NCBI GenBank assembly: GCA_023436485.1
Contig: JAEZIU010000084.1
Span: forward strand, 1 to 13,238
Source: Bacillota bacterium
Lineage (GTDB): Bacteria; Bacillota; Clostridia; Acetivibrionales; DSM-1351
Reading direction: 5' to 3'
DNA: 13,238 bases
Of this stretch, positions 5,959 through 13,238 are shown one piece after another. The position numbers and the translations under genes are program-made. How positions within the stretch are numbered: the stretch's first letter is position 1; each line of letters starts with the position of its first letter. The notes beneath the pieces were generated by a model, which searched no databases, was not told the DNA's origin, and was given only the letters and a program-made list of their open reading frames with translations.

Positions 5959-8091
5959 TTAGTTCAAACCAAGTTCTTTACGTTTCTTTTCAATGTGGTC
6001 AACATAAATTTGAATAGTTTTCTCGGCATCCAATTCTACTACAACCTTACCTAACCCAAGAGTTTCTGTTGTCTCGGTAAGAGTTTTTACAACTACATCG
6101 CTACCGGTAATAGAAGGTACGGGCGCGATATGCACAAGCCAGCCAAGAGCTACTGCGGTACATGCATCTGCCACAGCCTTTTGTTCAAGGTATTCGGGAG
6201 CTCCGATTACCAGGGGCAGCTTGTTTGTATCGACTTTAAGAGCATCTGCAAGCTCTTTTGCGGTATGAGTCATTTTACCGATATCCACGCAAGCACCATA
6301 TGAAAGTACAGGAGGGATACCAAGCTGTTTACAAACGGCCTTTAAACCCTCGCCGCATTCGTCGGCAGCCTTTGGGTCTGTTAACCCGGTGTATTCCATT
6401 ACAGAAGATGTACATCCGCCTGATAGAACAAGAATGTTATTTGCAATAAGTCCTTTTGTTATCTTGAATATATTACTTCCACCTTGACCAAAGCGGGCTG
6501 TGGTACACCCAACTATGGTAGCAATACCTCTGATATTACCGTTTGCTATCTGCTCAATAAGAGGGTCAAAGCTACCGCCAAGTGCATTTCTGATAGGTTC
6601 GGTACTGAAACCGACTGTACAATCAGAAATATGAGGTGGTATATAGGTTTTTCTGTTTTCTGATTTACGCTGCTTGAAGGCATCAATTGCCATATCCAGT
6701 GCTTTTGAAGCCTGTTGGCTCATCTTTTCGGGAATAAAGTCCAAAGTTTCTGTTCCCTGCAACTGAATAACCGGATGAGTACTCAAAAGTTTTGTACCAA
6801 ATCTTTTTGCAAACAAAGGCATAGTAGCTACCGTACAGTTATAGTCAAACATAAAAAGGTCCACAACCCCGGTTGCAAGGAGATATTCCTGTGACAGCCA
6901 TTCACCTTCCTGACCTCCGTAACCCTTCTGGTTGTGTGTTCCTGCATAATTCATCAACTGTTGGCCTTCACAGACGTGACCCAGTATTTGGATTCCGTCA
7001 GCACCCGCAGCTTTAGCCTTTTGCTGCCACTCATCGGTAGATGCCAGATCGATTGCAACGTGAGCAAGCAGTGGCATATGTCCGTTGGTTATAACATTTA
7101 TCATATTTTCTTTCAGCAGTCCCATGTTTTGTTTCTTTTGAGCAATCTCTTGGGTTCCCATTAGAATTTCCTGTATGATATCCAAGAGGAACAGTCCCTG
7201 ATATTCATTAGCAACACCAAGACGAACACTGTTTAGAAGAAACTCCACAGGGTCTGAAGTAAAGTTTGTCATACAACGTGTCTGAGCATATGCGACTTCG
7301 CTGTAACCACCTCCGGGGAACAGACCCAGCTTGTTCCACAGTTCCTTACGTTGAGTCGGAGCAAAGGCCTCTACTGCTTTTGAAGGAATATGGTATGGGG
7401 AGTGGATGTCATCCATAACCCATGTGGCAAACTCTACTGCCAGTTTTTCTATAGGCTGGTTTGCATTAAGACCTGCCATGTCCGCATATTTCTTTAACTT
7501 TTCAGGATCTCTTATTTTAAGTCCGCTGTCAGGATGTTCTCCGGCAGCCTTCAAGGTTCTTGCTGCCTGATGACAGTGAAAGATGTTTGCGGATGTACCG
7601 ATTGTTACATGGCGATACATAAAGTTTCTGGCTACCATTGTATGTGCGTCAACACCACAGGTTCCTCTAGGTACTTTGTCATTAATACGGCAAGGGCCGT
7701 TTGCACAAAGTTGACAGGAGAGACCTTCAATACAGAATTTACATTGAATTGGCTGCTGTTGACTGAATCTGTCAAACACATTAGTCATTCCAGAATCATG
7801 TACTGCCTGGTACATTTCCCTCATAGCAGGATCAATAATAACATTAAGAGGATAACCTTCCTTTGACTGGTCATTTTTCTTAATATGCTCTCTTTGCCAC
7901 TTGTGAACTTCCTCCATGGACGGAGATTTTTCAATCTTGTCATAATCAACCTTGATACGATTATGAATATCCGAGTGAGTGTTGGGATCGTTTGAATCTT
8001 CTTTTGTAAGCTTTGAACCAAAGGTTGTATTATCTCCCCTCATGGTTCCGGCACTTTTTTCAAAAGAGTTTTTTATATCCTTATCTGACAT
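5959..8091 (-). CDS. cooS: Anaerobic Ni-Fe carbon monoxide dehydrogenase catalytic subunit, divergent
   Basis: This 710-residue protein belongs to the CooS family, which interconverts CO and CO2 at a Ni-Fe-S C-cluster in the cytoplasm. Mapped from memory onto Carboxydothermus CODH-II, all C-cluster ligands are present: His338 (NGHMP), Cys374 (GHVCEG), Cys419 (DYNC), Cys529 (VGCTT), Cys560 (SGGCTSS) and Cys601 (GACVD). The catalytic lysine is Lys638 (EQKAVA). B-cluster cysteines are C126, C129, C134 and C145. The D-cluster motif is C117-x2-C120 rather than the common Cx7C. Asn169 stands where His93 of CODH-II would be. Homology begins only near residue 78; the preceding charged extension makes it about 70 residues longer than usual. 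AGGAGG 7 bases before ATG 8091 supports this start. No acetyl-CoA synthase, CooC or CooF gene is adjacent. Confidence 0.92.
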   Translation of the reverse strand: MSDKDIKNSFEKSAGTMRGDNTTFGSKLTKEDSNDPNTHSDIHNRIKVDYDKIEKSPSMEEVHKWQREHIKKNDQSKEGYPLNVIIDPAMREMYQAVHDSGMTNVFDRFSQQQPIQCKFCIEGLSCQLCANGPCRINDKVPRGTCGVDAHTMVARNFMYRHVTIGTSANIFHCHQAARTLKAAGEHPDSGLKIRDPEKLKKYADMAGLNANQPIEKLAVEFATWVMDDIHSPYHIPSKAVEAFAPTQRKELWNKLGLFPGGGYSEVAYAQTRCMTNFTSDPVEFLLNSVRLGVANEYQGLFLLDIIQEILMGTQEIAQKKQNMGLLKENMINVITNGHMPLLAHVAIDLASTDEWQQKAKAAGADGIQILGHVCEGQQLMNYAGTHNQKGYGGQEGEWLSQEYLLATGVVDLFMFDYNCTVATMPLFAKRFGTKLLSTHPVIQLQGTETLDFIPEKMSQQASKALDMAIDAFKQRKSENRKTYIPPHISDCTVGFSTEPIRNALGGSFDPLIEQIANGNIRGIATIVGCTTARFGQGGSNIFKITKGLIANNILVLSGGCTSSVMEYTGLTDPKAADECGEGLKAVCKQLGIPPVLSYGACVDIGKMTHTAKELADALKVDTNKLPLVIGAPEYLEQKAVADACTAVALGWLVHIAPVPSITGSDVVVKTLTETTETLGLGKVVVELDAEKTIQIYVDHIEKKRKELGLN

Positions 8092-8183
8092 TAAAAAGCC
8101 TCCTATATTGTAATTTCATATATATGTTGCACAATTATGGATTTCTGTATGCATCAGTAATACTTATGCCTTCATATAAAAAA

Positions 8184-8212
8184 ATTTTAAAAAAGTGGTT
8201 TACATAATGCAA
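8184..8212 (-). promoter_or_regulatory. Possible cooS promoter
   Basis: Minus strand TTGCAT (8212-8207) and TAAAAT (8189-8184) are spaced by 17 bases. The -35 box is poor and the -10 box good. The leader would be about 85 bases. The DNA is very AT-rich, so chance matches are likely. Confidence 0.25.
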
Positions 8213-8272
8213 CTTTTTATATTAAGAAAAATAGTATATATTAGGAACAAATATTTTAGAAAGGATCAAAAA

Positions 8273-8875
8273 ATGTCACAATTTGAAATTAATCAGAAAA
8301 GCCAGTGTTGTGGTGGCGAAGAATTTGATTATGACGGAGGAAAAAAATTCGGTGAAAAGTGTATTAAAGTACCTGAGGTCATTGGTAGAAACAGCTGTCA
8401 AACATTAGTGGAGTGTGTAATTCCATTCCCTGAGCAGTATCCGGCTGTTGAAATCAAGGATATTCACAAGGAGGTAAGGGACCTTATAGTACACGTATGT
8501 AAAAACAAGGTTCTTATTAATGGTATTTTGCATAAGAATATCAACTACAAAACTTATGAAGGTAAATGTGATTTTTATTACGATTATCAGAAATACGATA
8601 GCTATTACGGAGACGTAAGGCATGTTGCAGTTAATATACCATTTGCATGTTTTATAGAAGTTCCCGGAGCTCGCCCCGGTGATGACTTTGAAATAGAATA
8701 TGCTGACGTAGAAGATTCCTGCGAGTTAGATATTCTGGAAGATCCAATTTGGGAAAAAGGTTCAGTTACGCAGTATAAGAAATTAAGGGAAAAGGTTATC
8801 GTAAAGATTGACCTTAAAGTACTAAGGCATATACAAATAACTGTAAAGCCTGAAAAATGTAATATATGCCCATAA
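8273..8875 (+). CDS. SPOCS-domain (DUF3794) protein, probably spore-associated
   Basis: This is a 200-residue protein with one DUF3794/SipL-SPOCS domain spanning most of its length. Family signatures are IKVPEVIGRNSCQTLVE (31-47), VEIKDIHKEVRDLIVHV, then KVLINGILHKNINY and the late IPFACFIEVPGARPGDDFE. The domain occurs in clostridial spore morphogenesis and coat-interaction proteins such as SipL, where it is joined to other domains; here it stands alone. The ends are rich in cysteine (CC at 12-13, C30, and CNIC at the extreme C-terminus), which could give disulfide cross-links or metal binding. I start it at ATG 8273, preceded by AGAAAGGA (8259-8266). An in-frame GTG at 8195 would add 26 residues but has no clear binding site and runs through promoter-like AT-rich DNA. 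It is divergent from cooS. Confidence 0.8.
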   Translation: MSQFEINQKSQCCGGEEFDYDGGKKFGEKCIKVPEVIGRNSCQTLVECVIPFPEQYPAVEIKDIHKEVRDLIVHVCKNKVLINGILHKNINYKTYEGKCDFYYDYQKYDSYYGDVRHVAVNIPFACFIEVPGARPGDDFEIEYADVEDSCELDILEDPIWEKGSVTQYKKLREKVIVKIDLKVLRHIQITVKPEKCNICP

Positions 8876-8910
8876 AAGATTTAAGATTAATATGATTGGA
8901 TAAACAAAAG

Positions 8911-8947
8911 AGGGGGCATGAAAGTCCGAAAAACTTTCATGCCCCCT
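8911..8947. terminator. Strong hairpin between convergent genes
   Basis: AGGGGGCATGAAAGT (8911-8925) and ACTTTCATGCCCCCT (8933-8947) form a perfect 15-pair stem with a 7-base loop. It lies between the SPOCS gene and the end of the acetyltransferase gene. Only a broken T-tract follows, and only on the minus strand, but stem strength and position support a shared terminator that ends the carB-argF operon. Confidence 0.75.
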
Positions 8948-8962
8948 GAATTTATAAAATGC

Positions 8963-9439
8963 CTAATTGTATTCTTTTACCAGCAACGCTCTTATATATC
9001 CTCTATCTGTACTGGTAGATTCTACGTAGAAGCCTCTGCCATAATAGAAACGAATAAGATCACGATATTTTGATGCAGTATGAAGACTTACTTTTTTCAC
9101 CCCATGAGATTTAAGAATCTTATCGGCAAGGTTCATCAGGGACTTTCCTATACCAATGTTATGATAGTCAAGCATGACTCCAAAACGGCTTATATAGGCT
9201 GTTTCGTCCGGCATCAGTTTTATTCTGATGGTACCAACGGGATTATCGTCAATGAGGGCTATGTAAACTTCTTTTTCAGTAATATCGGCTTCTATAGTCT
9301 CAATACTTTCTGTTAAAGCATCCATCATTACTGATAAACCCGTATCCTGCATATATTTCTTAAAAGCTTCCTGTACAATCGTTGCAATTGCAGGGGCATC
9401 CTCTAAAGTGGCTTTTCGGATAATAAATGAATAATTCAT
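8963..9439 (-). CDS. GNAT family N-acetyltransferase
   Basis: Read from ATG 9439 this is a 158-residue single-domain GNAT enzyme that would move an acetyl group from acetyl-CoA to an amine. The N-terminal FIIRKATLEDAPAIATIV is the usual first strand and helix. VGTIRIKL (68-75) and AYISRFGVMLDYHNIGIGKS (81-100) form motif A, with the acetyl-CoA pyrophosphate loop HNIGIG in place of the more common R/QxxGxG. FYYGRGFYVE (131-140) matches the C-terminal RFYxxxGF signature. The ATG at 9451 is in frame but sits on the GGAGG itself, so 9439 is the better start. It begins 19 bases after argF and ends the operon. An acetylation step in arginine metabolism is possible from context, but the substrate is unknown. 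Confidence 0.85.
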   Translation of the reverse strand: MNYSFIIRKATLEDAPAIATIVQEAFKKYMQDTGLSVMMDALTESIETIEADITEKEVYIALIDDNPVGTIRIKLMPDETAYISRFGVMLDYHNIGIGKSLMNLADKILKSHGVKKVSLHTASKYRDLIRFYYGRGFYVESTSTDRGYIRALLVKEYN

Positions 9440-9444
9440 ATTAA

Positions 9445-9449
9445 CCTCC
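9445..9449 (-). promoter_or_regulatory. Ribosome binding site that decides the GNAT start
   Basis: GGAGG on the minus strand lies 5 bases before ATG 9439. The upstream in-frame ATG at 9451 overlaps this motif and lacks its own. Confidence 0.7.
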
Positions 9450-9458
9450 ATTCTTATA

Positions 9459-10376
9459 TCAGCCCATTAAGGTTGCCATTACTGCCTTCTGTGCGTGGAG
9501 GCGATTTTCTGCTTCATCAAAAATAACTGATTGAGCTCCGTCAATAACGTCCTCAGTTACTTCATAACCTCTGTATGCCGGCAGACAGTGGAGGAATATT
9601 GCATCCTCTTTTGCTTTGGCAAACAAATGGGAGTTAATCTGATAAGGCATGAATATGTTAAGCTTTTCCTGTTTTTGGTCTTCCTGACCCATGCTTATCC
9701 ATGTATCTGCATAAACTACATCTGCATTGGAAATTGCTTCAACAGGGTCTTGAGTTAAGATTACCTTGGAACCACTGGATTTCGCAGCTTCTTTTGCCTC
9801 ATCCACATATCTGCAGTCACATTCATAGCCTTTAGGAGAAGCTATGGCAATATCCATTCCTGTTTTAGCACAGCCATGGAGCAGGGAGTGGGCAACATTG
9901 TTTCCGTCACCTATATATGCAAGCTTCAGGCCTTCAAGTTTACCCTTATGTTCGTAAACAGTCAGAAGATCTGCAAGTATCTGGCACGGGTGCATTTCAT
10001 CAGTTAAACCGTTTATTACGGGTATAGTTCCGAATTTTGCTAGGTCTTCTACATCACTTTGATTAAAGGTTCTTATCATAATACCGTCTATGTAACGGGA
10101 TAGAACATTTGCAGTGTCATAAATGGACTCGCCACGACCCAGTTGTATATCATTTGAACTGAGAAACAGGGAGTATCCTCCCAATTGATACATACCGACT
10201 TCAAAGGAAACCCTAGTTCTGGTAGATGATTTGGAAAAAATCATTCCGAGTGTCTTACCCTTTAGCAAGTGGTGTGGGACACCTTCCTTTGTCTGCCTTT
10301 TAAGCTTTTCAGAAAGCTTTAATAAACCTTGTATTTCATCACTGCTTAAATCATTGAGACTTAATAAATGTTTCAT
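9459..10376 (-). CDS. argF: Ornithine carbamoyltransferase
   Basis: This 305-residue enzyme joins carbamoyl phosphate and ornithine to give citrulline and phosphate in arginine biosynthesis, working as a cytoplasmic trimer. All diagnostic motifs are intact: the carbamoyl-phosphate-binding STRTR at 51-55, HPCQ at 129-132, the ornithine-contacting DTWISMG at 224-230, and HCLPAYRG at 263-270 with the catalytic cysteine. DTWISMG followed by HCLPAYRG separates it from aspartate carbamoyltransferase. Length is normal. ATG 10376 is preceded by GGAGG with a 7-base spacer. A five-codon ORF (ATG 10390 to TGA 10373) overlaps the start codon as ATGA. The gene follows carB by 24 bases. The biosynthetic direction is favoured over catabolic ArcB because carB is upstream. 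Confidence 0.96.
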   Translation of the reverse strand: MKHLLSLNDLSSDEIQGLLKLSEKLKRQTKEGVPHHLLKGKTLGMIFSKSSTRTRVSFEVGMYQLGGYSLFLSSNDIQLGRGESIYDTANVLSRYIDGIMIRTFNQSDVEDLAKFGTIPVINGLTDEMHPCQILADLLTVYEHKGKLEGLKLAYIGDGNNVAHSLLHGCAKTGMDIAIASPKGYECDCRYVDEAKEAAKSSGSKVILTQDPVEAISNADVVYADTWISMGQEDQKQEKLNIFMPYQINSHLFAKAKEDAIFLHCLPAYRGYEVTEDVIDGAQSVIFDEAENRLHAQKAVMATLMG

Positions 10377-10400
10377 AACGTAACCTCCATTAAATTGCTT

Positions 10401-13238
10401 TTATCCTCTATATACCGAATATTCATCGAGGGAATAAACGTCAGCCTTGTTGTCGGCTATCAAACGCTCCAAAATACTTAATACTGCATTGGTTGTATCA
10501 AGAGAAGTAATGCATGGAATATTGTATTCCATTGAGGTTCTCCTGAGAACAAAGCCCTTTCTTTCAGGCATTTTACCTCTTGTAGGAGTATTAATAACCA
10601 GCGTGATTTTATCTTCTTTGATAAAATCAAGTACATTATGGTCATCAATATATTCAACAGGCAAATTTGCATGCTTTAATGCTTCATAGGTTCCTTGAGT
10701 AGCCGAAAGTTTAAATCCAAGCTCCAGCAACTTATTTGCTATATCCCTACACTCGACTTTATCCCTGTCAGCAACCGACAAAAGAACATTTCCGCCGGAG
10801 GGTATTTTAGTACCGGAAGCTGCTATGGCCTTGTACAGAGCATTGTAGTAGTCTCTGTCAACGCCCATAACCTCGCCTGTAGACTTCATTTCAGGGCCAA
10901 GGAATGTATCGACTGTAGTCAGTTTTGCAAATGAAAAGACAGGTGCTTTTACTGCATAAAAGTCAGTTTCTTTTGCAAGTCCGTTTTTATAACCCAATTC
11001 TTTAAGGGTTTTGCCCATAATCAACTTAGTGGCTACACCTACCATAGGAATTCCCGTTATCTTACTCATAATAGGAACAGTTCTGCTGGCACGTGGATTA
11101 ACCTCAATTACATAAACCTTTTCGTTACTATCCATAACGAATTGTATATTAAACAAACCTTTCACTTTCATTGCCTTGGCTAGGCGGATAGTGTAGTCTT
11201 CAATGGTATTCTTGACCTTCTGGGAAAGATTTCTCGGAGGATATACGGCAATACTATCTCCGGAATGGACTCCCGCACGCTCTATATGTTCCATGATTCC
11301 GGGAATAAGAACCTCATTTTCGTCGCATATTCCGTCAACTTCCATTTCTTTACCAACTACATATTTGTCAATTAGAATAGGATGCTCAGTAGAAATTTCT
11401 GAAGCCATAGTTATATATTCTTCAAGAGTCTTGTCGTTATAAACAATTTCCATGGCACGCCCACCAAGTACGTAGGATGGTCTTACCAGAACGGGGTAAC
11501 CGATTTTATTGGCAATCTCCTTCGCATGTTGGAAGGAAAAAGCCGTGTTGCCTTCAGGAATAGGAATATCCAGAGATTCCAGAAGCTTCAGGAATTTATC
11601 CCTGTCCTCTGCAACATCTATACTGTGGACAGATGTCCCGAGAATCTTCACACCTTCCTGATGTAAGGTTTCAGCCAGATTTATTGCAGTCTGACCCCCA
11701 AACTGGACAATAACCCCAATTGGTTTTTCCTTTTCAATTATATCCAGAACACATTCCTTTGTAAGAGGCTCGAAATAGAGCTTATCGGAGGTATCGAAGT
11801 CCGTGCTTACGGTTTCGGGATTGTTATTTATAATAATTGATTCAATTCCCATTTCTTTAAGGGTTTCAACAGAATGTACGCTGCAATAGTCAAATTCTAT
11901 ACCCTGACCGATTCTGATAGGGCCTGAGCCAATAACCAGAACCTTATCGCCTGTGGTAACCTCAACATCATCCTTTTCTTCATATGTTGAATAGTAATAC
12001 GGAGTAGCGGCTTCGAATTCACCCGCACAGGTATCAACTATCTTATAAACCGGATTGATAGGATACTTTTGTCTCAATTCAAGTATCTTTTCAAGAGGTA
12101 CGTTAGCAAGATTGGCTATATATGAATCGCCAAATCCTATTTTTTTTGCTCTTGCATACAAATCATAGTCAAGCCATGCAATACCTGCATTTGTAATTTC
12201 TTCTCCCAGTCTTACAATCTTTTTCAGCTTTCTTATAAAGAAGTCGTCAATTTTTGTAATTCTGACTATTTCACCGGCTGAAACACCCTTTTGTATGGCT
12301 TTGCATATTGCGAATATACGCTGGTCGTTGGGATTTATTATATACTCAACAAGGTCTTCACGGCTCATGTTGTCGAACAGGCTTAGACCTAACTGATAAT
12401 TGAATTTAATGTCAAGGGAGTCAATAGCTTTGAGCAAGGATTCCTCAAAGGTACGCCCGATAGCCATAACTTCGCCCGTAGCCTTCATCTGTGTTCCAAG
12501 ACTCCTGTCAGCATTGGCAAACTTGTCAAAAGGCCAGCGTGGAACCTTAGTTACAACATAGTCCAAAGACGGCTCGAAGCAGGCACTGGTGGTTTTTGTA
12601 ACAGAGTTCTTTATTTCATCAAGAGTCATTCCGATGGCAATTTTAGCTGTAACTCTTGCAATAGGGTATCCCGTTGCCTTAGAAGCCAATGCACTTGAAC
12701 GGCTGACTCTTGGGTTTACCTCGATAACAACGTATTCAAAACTGTCCGGATTTAAAGCGAACTGAATATTGCAGCCGCCCTTTATGTCTAAAGCTCTGAT
12801 TATTTTAATTGAAGCAGTTCTGAGCATCTGGTACTCAACATCGGACAGAGTCTGACTTGGAGCAACAACTATACTGTCTCCGGTATGTACTCCGACGGGG
12901 TCAAAGTTCTCCATATTACATATAATAATGCAGTTATCATTGCTGTCACGCATTACCTCGTACTCAATTTCCTTCCATCCCGCAACGCTCTGCTCAAGAA
13001 GAACCTGGCTAATCATACTAAGCTTGAGGCCTTTTCCGCAAATATATTTGAATTCTTCCATATTATTTGCAATTCCGCCTCCGGAACCTCCCAGCGTGTA
13101 AGCGGGCCTGATAATTATAGGAAATCCGATTTCTTCTGCAAAATCAATAGCGGCTTGCATGGTTGTTACAATTTTACTTGGTGCAACTTTTTCGTCAATT
13201 TCTTGCATTGTCTCCTTGAAGAGCTCTCTGTCCTCAGC
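10401..13238 (-). CDS. carB: Carbamoyl-phosphate synthase large subunit (5' end outside window)
   Basis: The frame stays open to the window edge (AEDRELFKET precedes the internal Met at 13208), so 945 of about 1,065 residues are visible and roughly the first 120 are missing. CarB uses two ATP, bicarbonate and ammonia from CarA to make carbamoyl phosphate. Visible parts in order are the rest of the first ATP-grasp domain (AYTLGGSGGGIA; EVNPRVSRSSALASKATGYP), the oligomerisation region, and the second half starting at GSGPIRIGQGIEFDYCSVHS. The second ATP-grasp domain (VLGGRAMEIVYND; EVNPRASRTVPIMSKITG) is followed by a C-terminal MGS-like allosteric domain starting near 10800. In that domain the usual NKVxEGxPN segment is missing, leaving VEYIDDHNVLDFIK. 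Linkage to argF suggests supply of carbamoyl phosphate for arginine. Confidence 0.96.
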   Translation of the reverse strand, partial: AEDRELFKETMQEIDEKVAPSKIVTTMQAAIDFAEEIGFPIIIRPAYTLGGSGGGIANNMEEFKYICGKGLKLSMISQVLLEQSVAGWKEIEYEVMRDSNDNCIIICNMENFDPVGVHTGDSIVVAPSQTLSDVEYQMLRTASIKIIRALDIKGGCNIQFALNPDSFEYVVIEVNPRVSRSSALASKATGYPIARVTAKIAIGMTLDEIKNSVTKTTSACFEPSLDYVVTKVPRWPFDKFANADRSLGTQMKATGEVMAIGRTFEESLLKAIDSLDIKFNYQLGLSLFDNMSREDLVEYIINPNDQRIFAICKAIQKGVSAGEIVRITKIDDFFIRKLKKIVRLGEEITNAGIAWLDYDLYARAKKIGFGDSYIANLANVPLEKILELRQKYPINPVYKIVDTCAGEFEAATPYYYSTYEEKDDVEVTTGDKVLVIGSGPIRIGQGIEFDYCSVHSVETLKEMGIESIIINNNPETVSTDFDTSDKLYFEPLTKECVLDIIEKEKPIGVIVQFGGQTAINLAETLHQEGVKILGTSVHSIDVAEDRDKFLKLLESLDIPIPEGNTAFSFQHAKEIANKIGYPVLVRPSYVLGGRAMEIVYNDKTLEEYITMASEISTEHPILIDKYVVGKEMEVDGICDENEVLIPGIMEHIERAGVHSGDSIAVYPPRNLSQKVKNTIEDYTIRLAKAMKVKGLFNIQFVMDSNEKVYVIEVNPRASRTVPIMSKITGIPMVGVATKLIMGKTLKELGYKNGLAKETDFYAVKAPVFSFAKLTTVDTFLGPEMKSTGEVMGVDRDYYNALYKAIAASGTKIPSGGNVLLSVADRDKVECRDIANKLLELGFKLSATQGTYEALKHANLPVEYIDDHNVLDFIKEDKITLVINTPTRGKMPERKGFVLRRTSMEYNIPCITSLDTTNAVLSILERLIADNKADVYSLDEYSVYRG

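Noticed and set aside
7534..7866. Plus-strand ORF of 110 codons inside cooS.
   Set aside because: It is antisense to a well-supported gene, has no ribosome binding site and encodes no recognisable domain.
8103..8135. Alternative cooS promoter TTGTGC-N16-TACAAT on the minus strand.
   Set aside because: It would start transcription essentially at the AGGAGG ribosome binding site, leaving no usable leader.
8195..8272. N-terminal extension of the SPOCS protein from GTG 8195.
   Set aside because: No ribosome binding site precedes GTG 8195, the residues do not match the family, and ATG 8273 has a clear AAAGGA.

Overview
The window looks like chromosomal DNA from an AT-rich, spore-forming, anaerobic member of the Clostridia, and a Ruminiclostridium-like cellulolytic clostridium is my best guess. 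The reasons are the alr-mazE-mazF order typical of Firmicutes, a SPOCS-domain (DUF3794) spore-type protein, a nickel carbon monoxide dehydrogenase, strong GGAGG ribosome binding sites, and A/T-rich intergenic DNA with short hairpin terminators. The species call is inference. No tRNA, rRNA, CRISPR array, phage gene or transposase was seen.

Layout. Positions 3-62 hold the last codons of what is probably alanine racemase. A promoter-like sequence then leads into the mazE/mazF toxin-antitoxin pair (215-843) and an exported coiled-coil protein of unknown role (872-1402), closed by a terminator near 1437-1480. A membrane-anchored FAD-dependent oxidoreductase-like protein with a degenerate S-layer-homology-like tail follows (1541-3418). 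It converges on a WecG/TagA/CpsF glycosyltransferase (minus strand, 3623-4369) across an unusually long inverted repeat (3492-3613). The glycosyltransferase and a YitT-family membrane protein (4569-5480) are divergent; their predicted -35 boxes overlap, and the yitT leader carries an attenuator-like hairpin.

Positions 5573-8091 (minus) hold a divergent Ni-CODH catalytic subunit (cooS) followed by a tiny cupin gene 41 bases downstream, probably one transcript. The CODH keeps all C-cluster ligands. It has a long N-terminal extension, a CX2C D-cluster motif, and Asn at the position of a histidine important for proton transfer. No cooF, cooC or acetyl-CoA synthase gene is visible nearby. Divergent from cooS is a small SPOCS-domain protein (8273-8875).

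The right third (minus strand, 8963-13238) is an arginine/carbamoyl-phosphate cluster: carB (5' end outside the window), argF and a GNAT acetyltransferase, with gaps of 24 and 19 bases. CarB makes carbamoyl phosphate and ArgF condenses it with ornithine to give citrulline. The carB allosteric domain looks shortened in the region that binds UMP in other enzymes, which fits an arginine-dedicated synthetase. The strongest candidates for something new are the cooS-cupin pair and the membrane-anchored flavoprotein with the SLH-like tail.
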